A stretch of 64,000 bases of DNA from Paenibacillus sp. J23TS9. Lineage in GTDB: Bacteria > Bacillota > Bacilli > Paenibacillales > Paenibacillaceae. Where the stretch lies: contig NZ_BOSG01000001.1 in NCBI RefSeq assembly GCF_018403225.1, forward strand, positions 1,054,001 through 1,118,000, written 5' to 3'. The translations under genes were made by a program, and so were the position numbers. Positions 7,673 through 16,757 of this stretch are shown one piece after another (within the stretch, counting starts at the first letter, position 1; each line of letters starts with the position of its first letter). The notes below the pieces were generated by a model. It saw nothing but the letters and a program-made list of their open reading frames with translations, made no database searches and was not told the DNA's origin.

Positions 7673-8740
7673 ATGAGCAAGGTGCCTTATGAAGTGTATA
7701 CCGAGGAAGTCGAAGCTCTTTCCGTGCTCTCTCCCGAAGGTGAAATCATTAACAAAGATAAAATGCCTAACCTTACTGATGATCAGTTAAAAGAAATTAT
7801 GTATCGCATGGTATTTACCCGTACTTGGGATGATCGTGCCGTGAATCTGGGCCGTCAAGGACGTCTTGGTTTCTATGCTCCGGTATCTGGACAAGAAGCA
7901 ACGATGGTCGGCAGTGAATACGCTCTTGAAAAAGAAGATTTTGTATGTCCGGGCTACCGTGACATGCCGCAAATCGTATGGCATGGATTGCCTTTGTACC
8001 AAGCATTTCTGTATTCCCGTGGACACCAGCATGGTGGAGAAATTCCTGAAGGCGTCAATGTTCTGATGCCGCAAATTATCATCGGTGCGCAAATCCTGCA
8101 TGCGATGGGTATTGCTATGGGCTTCAAACTGAAAAAACAAAAGCAAGTTGCTATCACTTATACAGGTGACGGCGGTTCTTCGGAAGGTGACTTCTATGAA
8201 GGTCTGAACTACGCTGGACGCTTCAAACTGCCAGTCATTTTCTTTGTGCAAAATAACGGTTATGCCATCACAACTCCTTTCGCAAAACAAACAGCAGCAT
8301 TGTCTATTGCCCATAAAGCAGTAGCAGCCGGTATCCGCGGTGTAAAAATCGACGGTATGGACGTGCTTGCTGTAATTAGTGCTGTTCAGGAAGCTGCAGA
8401 GCTTGCCCGTAAAGGCGAAGGCGCTACTTTGATCGAAGCTGTGACTTACCGTTTCCGTCCTCACTCCCTGTCTGACGATGCTACCAAGTACCGTACGAAG
8501 GATGAAGAAGGCGAATGGAACGAAAAGGATCCGATTACTCGCATGGCTAAATATCTGGAGAAAAAAGGCTTGTGGTCTGATGAAGACACTGCCCGCGTAA
8601 AAGATGAAGCCAAAGCGAAAGTGAACGAAGAGATCAAAAAAGCAGAACAAACGGCTAAAATGACGGTTCCTGGCTTGATCGACAGCATGTTCGAGCAAAC
8701 CCCGAAACATTTGGAAGAACAAAAAGCTGATTTCCAATAA
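7673..8740 (+). CDS. pdhA: Pyruvate dehydrogenase E1 component, alpha subunit
   Basis: A 355-residue E1-alpha. With PdhB it decarboxylates pyruvate on thiamine diphosphate and passes the acetyl group to the E2 lipoyl arm. The cofactor motif runs from GDGGSSEGDFYEGLNYA near residue 160 to the Asn in QNNGYAI near 190. The phosphorylation-loop-like segment YRFRPHSLSDD near 262 is typical of the family. I take ATG behind GAGGTGAAGATA; a GTG three codons earlier overlaps that site. First gene of a four-gene operon of the Gram-positive arrangement, all on one strand and closed by a strong terminator. Confidence 0.97.
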   Translation: MSKVPYEVYTEEVEALSVLSPEGEIINKDKMPNLTDDQLKEIMYRMVFTRTWDDRAVNLGRQGRLGFYAPVSGQEATMVGSEYALEKEDFVCPGYRDMPQIVWHGLPLYQAFLYSRGHQHGGEIPEGVNVLMPQIIIGAQILHAMGIAMGFKLKKQKQVAITYTGDGGSSEGDFYEGLNYAGRFKLPVIFFVQNNGYAITTPFAKQTAALSIAHKAVAAGIRGVKIDGMDVLAVISAVQEAAELARKGEGATLIEAVTYRFRPHSLSDDATKYRTKDEEGEWNEKDPITRMAKYLEKKGLWSDEDTARVKDEAKAKVNEEIKKAEQTAKMTVPGLIDSMFEQTPKHLEEQKADFQ

Positions 8741-8802
8741 ATCGATTGAAAAGTAATGCTCAAGCAACGTGAACAGTGAATGTTTAAGGAGGAAAAGAAG
8801 CA

Positions 8803-9783
8803 ATGGCACAAATGAATATGAAAGAAGCAATCCGCGATGCGATGCGCGTGGAAATGAAACGTGACCCTAACGTCATTGTGTTTGGTGAAGACGTTGGTAA
8901 TGTTGGCGGTGTGTTCCGTGCAACGGAAGGCCTGCAAAAAGAATTTGGTGAGGAACGTATCTTTGATACACCGCTTGCTGAGTCCGCGATTGGCGGTATG
9001 GCAGTAGGTCTTGGTATTCAAGGCTTCCGTCCTGTAGCTGAAATCCAGTTCGTTGGATTTATTTATGAAGCTCTGGACCAAATGTTCGTTCAGGCAGCGC
9101 GCATGCGTTACCGTTCCGGCGGTCGCTACAACGCTCCAATCGTGTTCCGTACACCTTTTGGCGGCGGCGTGAAAGCAGCTGAGCTGCACACGGATTCCCT
9201 TGAAGGTTTGGCAATCCAAACTCCGGGTATTAAAGTGGTAGTGCCTTCGAATCCTTATGATGCCAAAGGCCTTCTGATTGCCGCGATTCGCGACAACGAT
9301 CCTGTGTTCTTCATGGAGCATTTGAATTTGTACCATGCTTTCCGTGCTGAAGTCCCTGAAGAGGATTATGTCGTTGAGCTTGGTAAAGCTAACGTGGTGC
9401 GTGAAGGTTCGGATGTAACCATTATTACTTATGGCATGATGGTTCATACGGCAACAAAAGCGGCTGAAGAGCTTGAGAAGACCAGTGGCATTAAAGCCGA
9501 AGTGATTGATCTACGTACGTTGAATCCTTTGGATATTGATACAATCGTGGCTTCCGTTAAGAAAACGAACCGTGCAATCGTGGTTCAGGAAGCGCAAAAA
9601 ACTTCCGGCGTTGCCGCAGAAGTGATTGCACAAATTAACGAGAAGGCTATTTTGCATCTGGAAGCGCCAGTTCTCCGCGTAGCGGGTCCTGACACCGTAT
9701 ATCCGTTTGCACAGATCGAAGATACATGGCTTCCTACACCGGCTCGGGTAATTGCTGCAGTCAACAAAGTCATGGAATTCTAA
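8803..9783 (+). CDS. pdhB: Pyruvate dehydrogenase E1 component, beta subunit
   Basis: A 326-residue E1-beta, the partner that completes the thiamine diphosphate site of the alpha2-beta2 E1. Family landmarks are [16 protein letters not shown] near residue 27, [12 protein letters not shown] near 57, the potassium/thiamine region [11 protein letters not shown], and the C-terminal [16 protein letters not shown]. Length equals that of Bacillus PdhB. It follows pdhA by 62 bases and has AAGGAGGAAAAGAAGC before its ATG. Confidence 0.97.
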   Translation: MAQMNMKEAIRDAMRVEMKRDPNVIVFGEDVGNVGGVFRATEGLQKEFGEERIFDTPLAESAIGGMAVGLGIQGFRPVAEIQFVGFIYEALDQMFVQAARMRYRSGGRYNAPIVFRTPFGGGVKAAELHTDSLEGLAIQTPGIKVVVPSNPYDAKGLLIAAIRDNDPVFFMEHLNLYHAFRAEVPEEDYVVELGKANVVREGSDVTIITYGMMVHTATKAAEELEKTSGIKAEVIDLRTLNPLDIDTIVASVKKTNRAIVVQEAQKTSGVAAEVIAQINEKAILHLEAPVLRVAGPDTVYPFAQIEDTWLPTPARVIAAVNKVMEF

Positions 9784-9815
9784 GAAAAGCAGTCATTTGA
9801 TAGGAGGTAGTAAAG

Positions 9816-11141
9816 GTGGCAAAATTTGAATATCGGTTCCCTGAACTGGGAGAAGGTTTGCATGAAGGCGAAATTATTAAAATGCACATCAAACCAGGCG
9901 ATAAAGTAACAGACGACGACATTATCATGGAAGTACAAAACGACAAGGCGGTTGTAGAGGTTCCTTGCCCGGTTAACGGTACGGTGCAGGAAGTTCTGAC
10001 GAAGGACGGACAGGTATGCCGCGTCGGCGAAGTCGTTGCAATTATTGATGCAGAAGGCGAAGTTCCTGAACAGGAAGCTCCAGCTGGCGACCATGGTTCC
10101 CAGGAAGCGGACTCAGCTAAAGGCAGTGCTGATACCACTTCTTCTCCTGCACAAAGCAGCCCTGAAGAAGCCAAAGAAGGCGGAGAGAAGAATGCCTCGG
10201 CTCCAGCTGCTCCAAACAAAGAAGTGCTCGCTACACCTAGCGTACGCAAATTTGCCCGCGAGCAAGGCATCGACATCACTCAAGTGAATGGTTCCGGAAA
10301 TAACGGAAAAATCACAAAAGAAGATGTTGAATCCTTCAAAAATGGTGGAGGCCAGTCATCTGCTCCATCTGCACAAAGCGAAGAGAAAGCTGCTCCAGCG
10401 GCATCGTCCGCAGCATCTTCTGCAGCCGTGGATCCACGTGCAGAAGAAGAACGCGTACCGTTTAAGGGTATTCGTAAAGCGATCTCGAATGCGATGGTTA
10501 AATCGGCGTACACTGCACCTCATGTTACCATCATGGATGAAGTGGATGTTACTGAGCTGGTTGCATTCCGTACACGCATGAAACCAATCGCCGAGAAAAA
10601 AGGCACGAAGATCACTTATCTGCCATTCATCGTGAAGGCTCTGGTTGCGGCTTCCCGCCAATTCCCTGCCTTGAATGCGATGATCGACGAAGAGAACAAC
10701 GAAATTGTGTACAAAAAGTACTACAATATCGGTATCGCAACAGATACAGACAACGGTCTGATCGTTCCGGTTATCAAGGATGCCGATCGTAAGAGCATCT
10801 GGATGATCGCGGACAGCATTCGTGATCTGGCAGCGCGAGGCCGTGATGGCAAGCTGTCTCCCAACGAAATGAAGGGCAGCACGATCTCCATTACCAACAT
10901 CGGTTCTGCCGGCGGTATGTTCTTTACTCCGATCATCAACTTCCCTGAAGTTGCAATCCTCGGTACCGGACGTATCTCTGAAAAACCTGTCGTGAAGAAC
11001 GGTGAAATTGTTGCCGCTCCTGTAATGGCATTGTCCCTGAGCTTTGACCATCGCATCATTGATGGCGCAACTGCACAACACTTTATGAATTACATTAAAT
11101 CACTGCTCAACAATCCTGAGCTGCTGGTTATGGAGGTGTAA
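9816..11141 (+). CDS. pdhC: Dihydrolipoamide acetyltransferase (E2)
   Basis: A 441-residue E2 core of the pyruvate dehydrogenase complex. Domain order: one lipoyl domain (residues 1-78, lipoylated Lys44 in QNDKA), an Ala/Glu/Ser-rich flexible linker, the peripheral subunit-binding domain near 128-165 (ATPSVRKFARE ... NGKITKEDV), a second Ala/Pro linker, and the catalytic acyltransferase domain with SFDHRIIDGA near residue 412. It starts at GTG, with AGGAGG nine bases upstream. It transfers acetyl groups to CoA and forms the scaffold for E1 and E3. The single lipoyl domain is the usual state in Gram-positive bacteria. Confidence 0.96.
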   Translation: MAKFEYRFPELGEGLHEGEIIKMHIKPGDKVTDDDIIMEVQNDKAVVEVPCPVNGTVQEVLTKDGQVCRVGEVVAIIDAEGEVPEQEAPAGDHGSQEADSAKGSADTTSSPAQSSPEEAKEGGEKNASAPAAPNKEVLATPSVRKFAREQGIDITQVNGSGNNGKITKEDVESFKNGGGQSSAPSAQSEEKAAPAASSAASSAAVDPRAEEERVPFKGIRKAISNAMVKSAYTAPHVTIMDEVDVTELVAFRTRMKPIAEKKGTKITYLPFIVKALVAASRQFPALNAMIDEENNEIVYKKYYNIGIATDTDNGLIVPVIKDADRKSIWMIADSIRDLAARGRDGKLSPNEMKGSTISITNIGSAGGMFFTPIINFPEVAILGTGRISEKPVVKNGEIVAAPVMALSLSFDHRIIDGATAQHFMNYIKSLLNNPELLVMEV

Positions 11142-11144
11142 GAT

Positions 11145-12566
11145 ATGGTAGTAGGCGACGCTTCTCTCGATATCGATACATTAGTTATTGGTGCTGGCCC
11201 CGGCGGTTATGTTGCGGCAATTCGTGCTGCACAACTGGGTCAAAAAGTCTTGATCGTGGACAAATCTGAAGTTGGCGGCGTGTGTTTGAACCGCGGCTGT
11301 ATTCCTTCCAAAGCGCTGATCGCTGCAGCTCACCAATATGAGTCTGCAAAGCATGGCGAAGCTTTCGGCGTAACTGCTGAGAATGTAAAAGTGGATTTCA
11401 CGAAAACCCAAGAATTCAAAAACAGCGTTGTCAAAAAGCTGACCGGCGGCGTTGCTGGTCTCTTGAAAGGCAATAAGGTTGAAGTTTTCAACGGCGAGTG
11501 CATGTTCATCAGTGAAAATGAAGCACGCTGCTTCAATGAGCATGAATCTCCACGTTACCGTTTCAAACATTGCATCATTGCAACGGGTTCCCGTCCTATC
11601 GAGCTTAAGGCATTTCCTTTTGGCGGACGCATCATGTCGTCCACAGAGGCTTTGAGCCTGCCTGAGATTCCGAAGAGCCTTGTTGTCATTGGTGGTGGCT
11701 ACATCGGTGCGGAATTGGGTCAAATGTTCTCCAAATTTGGTACGAAAGTGACTATTCTTGAAGGCTTGGATACGATTCTGAACGGATTTGATCCGGACAT
11801 GACCAAGCTCGTTGTGAAGAACATGACGAAGACTGGCGTTGAAATTATCACGAATGCAAAAGCTGAAAGTGCTGAGCAAACCGATAAAGACGTAACCGTT
11901 AAATATTCTGTTGGCGGCGAAACCAAAGAAGTTACAGCAGACTACCTGCTCGTAACCGTTGGACGCCGTCCTAATACGGACGGAGACCTGGGTCTGGATT
12001 TGGTTGGTATCGAAATGACTGACCGTGGTCTCGTGAAAGTTGACCATCAAGGTCGTACGAATAAACCAAACATCTTTGCTATCGGTGACATCGTTGCTGG
12101 TCCTGCACTGGCTCACAAAGCTTCTTACGAAGGTAAAGTGGCAGCAGAAGCAATCTCCGGAGAGCCGTCTGTTGTGGATTACAAAGTCGTTCCTGCCGTC
12201 GCATTCGTAGATCCAGAGTGCGCAAGCGTAGGCTACACGGAAAAAGAAGCTAAAGAAAAAGGTTATAAAGCGAAAGCTGCGAAGTTCCCATTTGCGGGTA
12301 ACGGTCGTGCGCTGTCCCTGAACAATCCTGACGGTTTTGTCAAAATGATCTTTGACGAAGAAACTCAGCTGGTTCTTGGCTGCCACATTGCAGGCATCGA
12401 AGCTTCCAACCTGATTGCTGAGCTGGGCCTGGCGATCGAAATGGGTGCAACCCTTGAGGATATCGCCCTGACGATTCATGCGCATCCAACGCTTGGTGAG
12501 ATCGTAATGGAAACAGCTGAGCTTGCTCTTGGCAATCCAATTCACGTAATTGCACCACGCAGATAA
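11145..12566 (+). CDS. pdhD: Dihydrolipoamide dehydrogenase (E3)
   Basis: A 473-residue FAD-disulfide oxidoreductase that re-oxidises the E2 lipoyl arm with NAD+. The FAD site is [12 protein letters not shown] near residue 13, the redox disulfide is [13 protein letters not shown] near 45-57, the NAD site is [13 protein letters not shown] near 184, and the active-site His-Glu pair lies in [10 protein letters not shown] near 449. It starts three bases after pdhC and ends 26 bases before a strong terminator. It could also serve other 2-oxo acid dehydrogenases. Confidence 0.97.
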   Translation: MVVGDASLDIDTLVIGAGPGGYVAAIRAAQLGQKVLIVDKSEVGGVCLNRGCIPSKALIAAAHQYESAKHGEAFGVTAENVKVDFTKTQEFKNSVVKKLTGGVAGLLKGNKVEVFNGECMFISENEARCFNEHESPRYRFKHCIIATGSRPIELKAFPFGGRIMSSTEALSLPEIPKSLVVIGGGYIGAELGQMFSKFGTKVTILEGLDTILNGFDPDMTKLVVKNMTKTGVEIITNAKAESAEQTDKDVTVKYSVGGETKEVTADYLLVTVGRRPNTDGDLGLDLVGIEMTDRGLVKVDHQGRTNKPNIFAIGDIVAGPALAHKASYEGKVAAEAISGEPSVVDYKVVPAVAFVDPECASVGYTEKEAKEKGYKAKAAKFPFAGNGRALSLNNPDGFVKMIFDEETQLVLGCHIAGIEASNLIAELGLAIEMGATLEDIALTIHAHPTLGEIVMETAELALGNPIHVIAPRR

Positions 12567-12591
12567 TTAGTTTTGAATATTTGCAGTATCT

Positions 12592-12628
12592 GAACAAGAG
12601 CCTTGCGCAAGCGAGGCTCTTGTTTTTT
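12592..12628 (+). terminator. Terminator of the pdh operon
   Basis: Eleven-bp perfect stem AACAAGAGCCT / AGGCTCTTGTT with a ten-base loop, then a T-run. Confidence 0.93.
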
Positions 12629-12745
12629 GTTCTATCCAGGTGGAAGGTTTTATTTAGCTATTTCTCAGGAGTTGGGAGCATGGTAAACTAGTAACAAGGA
12701 TTTTTTGAGATAGAAAGATACGGAGAACGAAAGGGTGGACGAAAC

Positions 12746-13540
12746 TTGCGGAATTACCTGGAGTTATTGGAAGACATTATGGAAAATGGAACACCAAAAG
12801 AAGATCGAACGGGAACCGGGACGATATCGGTGTTTGGCAGACAGCTGAGATTTGATCTCTCCAAGGGTTTTCCTCTTTTGACAACCAAACGGATTCATAT
12901 TAAATCTGTGGTGCATGAATTGCTATGGTTTCTGAGTGGAGAGACGAACGTTCGTTATTTGAAGGAAAATGGGGTGACGATCTGGGATGAATGGGCCGAC
13001 GAAAATGGGGATTTAGGACCGGTGTACGGATCGCAGTGGCGCAATTGGGAAGCACCGGACGGTACGCATATTGATCAAATTGCCAATGTCATTGAATCCA
13101 TCAAGAATAACCCTGATTCACGGAGACATATTGTCAGCGCATGGAACGTAGCGGAAATTGAGCAGATGAAACTTCCTCCCTGCCATTTTGTGTTCCAGTT
13201 CTATGTAGCGGACGGGAAATTGTCCTGTATGCTGACCATGCGCTCGGTAGATACATTCCTCGGCCTTCCATTTAACATTGCCTGTTACGCCCTTCTGACG
13301 CATATGGTGGCGCAGCAATGCGGACTTACGCCCGGCGAGTTTGTTTGGTCAGGCGGCGACGTGCATATTTATTCAAATCACCTGGAGCAGGTAAAGACCC
13401 AGCTTGACCGTGAACCGTATGAGCTTCCGGAGCTAATGATTAAGCGTAAGCCGGATTCTATTTTTGATTATAAGTTTGAAGATTTTGAATTTGTTGATTA
13501 TAAGCATCATCCGGGCATAAAAGCGCCGGTAGCTATTTAA
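12746..13540 (+). CDS. thyA: Thymidylate synthase (ThyA)
   Basis: A 264-residue folate-dependent thymidylate synthase that methylates dUMP with methylene-tetrahydrofolate, yielding dTMP and dihydrofolate. Length and sequence match the short E. coli-type ThyA rather than the long Bacillus ThyA-A. The nucleophile is Cys146 in [11 protein letters not shown]. The phosphate-binding RRHIVSAWN and folate-site LPFNIACYA are intact. It starts at TTG after AAGGGTGG. The dihydrofolate reductase gene follows 44 bases downstream, a classical pairing because DHFR recycles the dihydrofolate produced here. Confidence 0.96.
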   Translation: MRNYLELLEDIMENGTPKEDRTGTGTISVFGRQLRFDLSKGFPLLTTKRIHIKSVVHELLWFLSGETNVRYLKENGVTIWDEWADENGDLGPVYGSQWRNWEAPDGTHIDQIANVIESIKNNPDSRRHIVSAWNVAEIEQMKLPPCHFVFQFYVADGKLSCMLTMRSVDTFLGLPFNIACYALLTHMVAQQCGLTPGEFVWSGGDVHIYSNHLEQVKTQLDREPYELPELMIKRKPDSIFDYKFEDFEFVDYKHHPGIKAPVAI

Positions 13541-13584
13541 TAGGTAAAATATTGACCATTATCGAATGGAAGGAGCTGGCACAC

Positions 13585-14070
13585 ATGAGCATGACGTTTA
13601 TTTGGGCCATGGGCGAAAACAGAGTCATCGGGCGTAACAACGGGCTTCCCTGGAGACTGCCAAGGGATATGGCTTTTTTTAAAGAACAAACCATGGGTAA
13701 AAAGGTTCTGATGGGACGGAAAACCTGGGAGTCCTTTGGCGGAAAACCGCTTCCCGGTCGGACCAATATCGTTCTGACGCGAGATCTTGAATATACAGCA
13801 CCAGGTGCCCAGATGATTCATACGATAGATGAAGCACTGGAGCTTGGAATTGACGGGGAATTAATGGTTATCGGCGGCTCGGAAATCTACCGTACACTGC
13901 TTCCCTATGCGGACTGCCTTGTAATCACAAAGATTAATGAATCGTTTGAAGGGGATACATTTTTTCCTGAAATCAACGAGTCCGAGTGGAAATGTGTTCA
14001 GGAAGTACAAGGGATCAGGGACGAAAGAAACCCGTATGATTACCGTTTCTGCACGTATATTCGTGTGTAG
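13585..14070 (+). CDS. dfrA: Dihydrofolate reductase
   Basis: A 161-residue DHFR. Visible landmarks: IWAMGENRVIG at the N-terminus, LPWRLPRDMAFFK with the catalytic Asp28, GRKTWESF, LPGRTNIVLTR, and the NADPH loop VIGGSEIYR. I start at the ATG preceded by AAGGAGCTGGCACAC; an in-frame TTG 33 bases earlier would include the ribosome binding site in the coding sequence. It reduces dihydrofolate to tetrahydrofolate and is the target of trimethoprim. It is translationally close to thyA and almost certainly co-transcribed with it. Confidence 0.95.
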   Translation: MSMTFIWAMGENRVIGRNNGLPWRLPRDMAFFKEQTMGKKVLMGRKTWESFGGKPLPGRTNIVLTRDLEYTAPGAQMIHTIDEALELGIDGELMVIGGSEIYRTLLPYADCLVITKINESFEGDTFFPEINESEWKCVQEVQGIRDERNPYDYRFCTYIRV

Positions 14071-14238
14071 GTTATATGAATAGTTTTCATCCGTATGTAA
14101 GCAGCGTGTCAAATAATACAAATAATTATTCGGAAAATCCATTTAATATTCAAAGATTAAGATGATACTATAATTGAAATATCATGGTGTCGTTATTTGA
14201 TAGAATCAACAGGAAAAGAACGGATGGGGGAACACGTC

Positions 14239-15726
14239 ATGTCTACACCAACAGGTTTTATGGAATACAGCCGCCAGCTGCCGGCTGACCGCGAACCGGC
14301 TGAACGTATAAAAGACTGGGAAGAATTCCACAAGCATTTGTCTGAGGAAGAGCTGCGTACGCAGGGTGCACGCTGTATGGATTGTGGTACTCCTTATTGC
14401 CACACAGGGATTGACATGGCAGGGGGAACCTCCGGATGTCCAGTAAACAATCTGATACCGGAATGGAATAACTTGATATACCGCGGACTATGGAAAGAAG
14501 CTCTTGAACGTCTACACAAAACCAATAACTTTCCGGAGTTTACAGGACGCATTTGTCCGGCTCCTTGCGAAGGCTCCTGTACAGTGGGACTGATCGGCCA
14601 ACCGGTAACCATCAAGACGATTGAACAGGCTATCATCGATAAAGGTTTTGAAGAGGGATGGGTGGTTCCGAATCCGCCCGAAAAACGTACAGGTAAACGT
14701 GTTGCCGTCGTGGGTTCTGGACCTGCCGGACTTGCAACCGCAGCCCAGTTGAACAAGGCAGGCCATAGCGTCACAGTTTATGAGCGTTCTGATCGGATCG
14801 GAGGACTACTGACGTACGGTATCCCTTCAATGAAGCTGGATAAAGCCGTGGTACAGCGCCGTGTGGATCTGCTTGCTGCGGAAGGTATCCGTTTTATTAC
14901 CAACACAGAAATTGGCAAAGATATCTCTTCAGAGCAACTCGTTGACGATTATGATGCGGTCGTATTATGCGGCGGTGCCACGAAGCCTCGTGAATTCGAT
15001 ATAGAGGGCAGTCAATTGAAAGGTGTTCATTACGCAATGACATATCTGAACGGAACCATCAAGAGTCTGCTGGACTCCGGTTTGTCTGATGGACAATATA
15101 TTTCCGCAGAAGGTAAAGATGTGATTGTCATTGGTGGTGGTGACACCGGTTCTGACTGTGTGGCTACGGCTCTTCGTCATGGATGCAGCAGCATCACTCA
15201 ATTCGGTACACATGATATGGCTCCGCTTGAGCGTGATCCGATCAACAATCCGTGGCCGCAGTTCCCGAATGTCTATACGCTCGATTATGCTCAGGAAGAA
15301 GCTAAAGCGTTGTATGGTAATGATCCACGAGAATTTTCCATCATGACGACCAAATTTGTTGGTGATGAAGAAGGCAATTTAAAGGAGCTTCATACGGTTC
15401 AAATTAGACGTATCGTTGATGAAACGGGACGTAAGATCTATCAGCCGATTCCAGGTACGGAAAAAGTGTTTGATGCACAAATGGCTCTGATCGCCATCGG
15501 CTTTGACGGACCGGAACAAACGATTGTTAATCAGCTTGGGCTGGAGACGGACCGTCGTTCCAATGTGAAGGCACCGTACGGTAAGTATCAGACGAGTGTA
15601 GATAAAGTATTTGCAGCTGGAGATATGCGCCGCGGTCAAAGTTTGGTGGTATGGGCCATTAATGAAGGACGTCAGGCTGCTCGTGAAGTAGATAAATACT
15701 TGATGGGTTCCACGGTCCTCGTGTAA
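14239..15726 (+). CDS. gltD: Glutamate synthase small (beta) subunit
   Basis: A 495-residue flavoprotein that takes electrons from NADPH and feeds them to GltB for glutamate formation. The N-terminal third carries the iron-sulfur Cys clusters (CMDCGTPYC near 48, CPAPCEGSC near 112). Next are the FAD site VVGSGPAGLATA near 155 and the NADPH site VIVIGGGDTGSD near 297. The ATG used has GGGGG eight bases upstream; a TTG 42 bases upstream lacks one. No gltB lies beside it in this window, which differs from the gltAB operon of B. subtilis. GltD can act with a distant GltB, or this could be a stand-alone GltD-like reductase. Confidence 0.9.
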   Translation: MSTPTGFMEYSRQLPADREPAERIKDWEEFHKHLSEEELRTQGARCMDCGTPYCHTGIDMAGGTSGCPVNNLIPEWNNLIYRGLWKEALERLHKTNNFPEFTGRICPAPCEGSCTVGLIGQPVTIKTIEQAIIDKGFEEGWVVPNPPEKRTGKRVAVVGSGPAGLATAAQLNKAGHSVTVYERSDRIGGLLTYGIPSMKLDKAVVQRRVDLLAAEGIRFITNTEIGKDISSEQLVDDYDAVVLCGGATKPREFDIEGSQLKGVHYAMTYLNGTIKSLLDSGLSDGQYISAEGKDVIVIGGGDTGSDCVATALRHGCSSITQFGTHDMAPLERDPINNPWPQFPNVYTLDYAQEEAKALYGNDPREFSIMTTKFVGDEEGNLKELHTVQIRRIVDETGRKIYQPIPGTEKVFDAQMALIAIGFDGPEQTIVNQLGLETDRRSNVKAPYGKYQTSVDKVFAAGDMRRGQSLVVWAINEGRQAAREVDKYLMGSTVLV

Positions 15727-15746
15727 AGAAAAATATATAAAAGTGA

Positions 15747-15776
15747 AGGACTTCCCGCTTGGGAGGTCTTTTTTTT
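15747..15776 (+). terminator. Terminator after gltD
   Basis: Stem GACTTCCC / GGGAGGTC (one wobble) with loop GCTT, then eight T. Confidence 0.88.
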
Positions 15777-15783
15777 CTTGTGA

Positions 15784-16575
15784 TTACCACTCTTCATACA
15801 TACGGAAGGTCACGTAAATTTGATCAGGACCATCCATGGCGCTTACCACGAGGGTCAATATCTGTTGTTCAGGCAGATTGGCCAGCCTGTTATCATCAAA
15901 AGGAATCAGGGCATTGAAGTAAGCTTCTGATGCTCCATACGTTTGGCCTTCATAGACGACCTGCCCCCCCGTGACGGTGGTGCAGGTGAAATTGACTTGA
16001 AGAGCTGTACTGTCCGCGGGTATGGATGTTGTCGGAGTCGGGAAATATTGAAAGCTGCCATCCACTGTTCCTCCCTGGATTAGTTTATAACGTACGGGCA
16101 ATGAGGAGATGATTTCAACTCCCTGTGCATAGACTGCCGCGCCAAACTGTTCAGGAAGCGTGAAATCTGGAACCCTTTGATAACTGATTACCGCCTGTTC
16201 ATTGGCTGTGAGCGGAATGTTATTCCTAAAGTCTGAAGTGATGCGGCGTGAGTCTGTTGGTGATATAGGTATTTTTATATAAGCATTATTTTCGTTAACA
16301 GCAAACATCTGCACCGTTACATTGTTCATGGAGACATAAAAAATGAATTGAGCAAAATCAAAAAAAGCAGGGTAATTACGAATGACGGCTCCATTCGGGA
16401 GCAAGGTTATCGTTTCCTGGGCGAATAACTCTTTAGTTCCTACAACACTAAAACCTTCAAGGTATACATTCGCAGTAAATCCGCAGTTATTCACCAAGAT
16501 CAACGTGTACTGAGAATAGCCGCGGCTTGTGGTTTGTGTCACATTGGCGATAATCTCCGTTGTAAGCACCGGCAT
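15784..16575 (-). CDS. Uncharacterised beta-rich protein at the edge of the glycosyltransferase block
   Basis: 263 residues that I do not recognise. There is no signal peptide, no transmembrane segment and only two Cys. The sequence is rich in alternating hydrophobic and polar residues with many Asn, Thr, Val and Ile, as in beta-sandwich surface or spore-coat proteins. Examples are YTLILVNNCGFTANVYLEG near residue 24 and FIFYVSMNNVTVQMFAVNEN near 80. The style resembles the C-terminal domain of the DUF6385 repeat protein 12 kb away, but I see no clear alignment. ATG follows GGGGGGATCCAC, a very strong ribosome binding site. It is transcribed away from the glycosyltransferase genes. A structural or acceptor role at the surface is inference only. 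Confidence 0.7.
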   Translation of the reverse strand: MPVLTTEIIANVTQTTSRGYSQYTLILVNNCGFTANVYLEGFSVVGTKELFAQETITLLPNGAVIRNYPAFFDFAQFIFYVSMNNVTVQMFAVNENNAYIKIPISPTDSRRITSDFRNNIPLTANEQAVISYQRVPDFTLPEQFGAAVYAQGVEIISSLPVRYKLIQGGTVDGSFQYFPTPTTSIPADSTALQVNFTCTTVTGGQVVYEGQTYGASEAYFNALIPFDDNRLANLPEQQILTLVVSAMDGPDQIYVTFRMYEEW

Positions 16576-16757
16576 GTGGATCCCCCCTTTACGCTGAATT
16601 ATCGAATTCTTCAAAACATGCTTTTTAGATCAATATATGAAATGGAACAAGAAGCTTGAGGGCTGAAACAAGAAAGAGGCATTCTTTTTCCAATCACTTT
16701 GATCCCTGGTGCGGCATATGATGTAGCACGGAAAATACGGGTGTCGGGAGTGACCCT

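Noticed and set aside
7787..9447. Long minus-strand open frames opposite pdhA and pdhB
   Set aside because: Shadow frames of highly expressed, codon-biased genes; they lack ribosome binding sites and any known domain.
11181..12545. 454-codon minus-strand frame opposite pdhD
   Set aside because: Mirror of the pdhD coding sequence with no start signals and Phe/His/Cys-rich nonsense composition.
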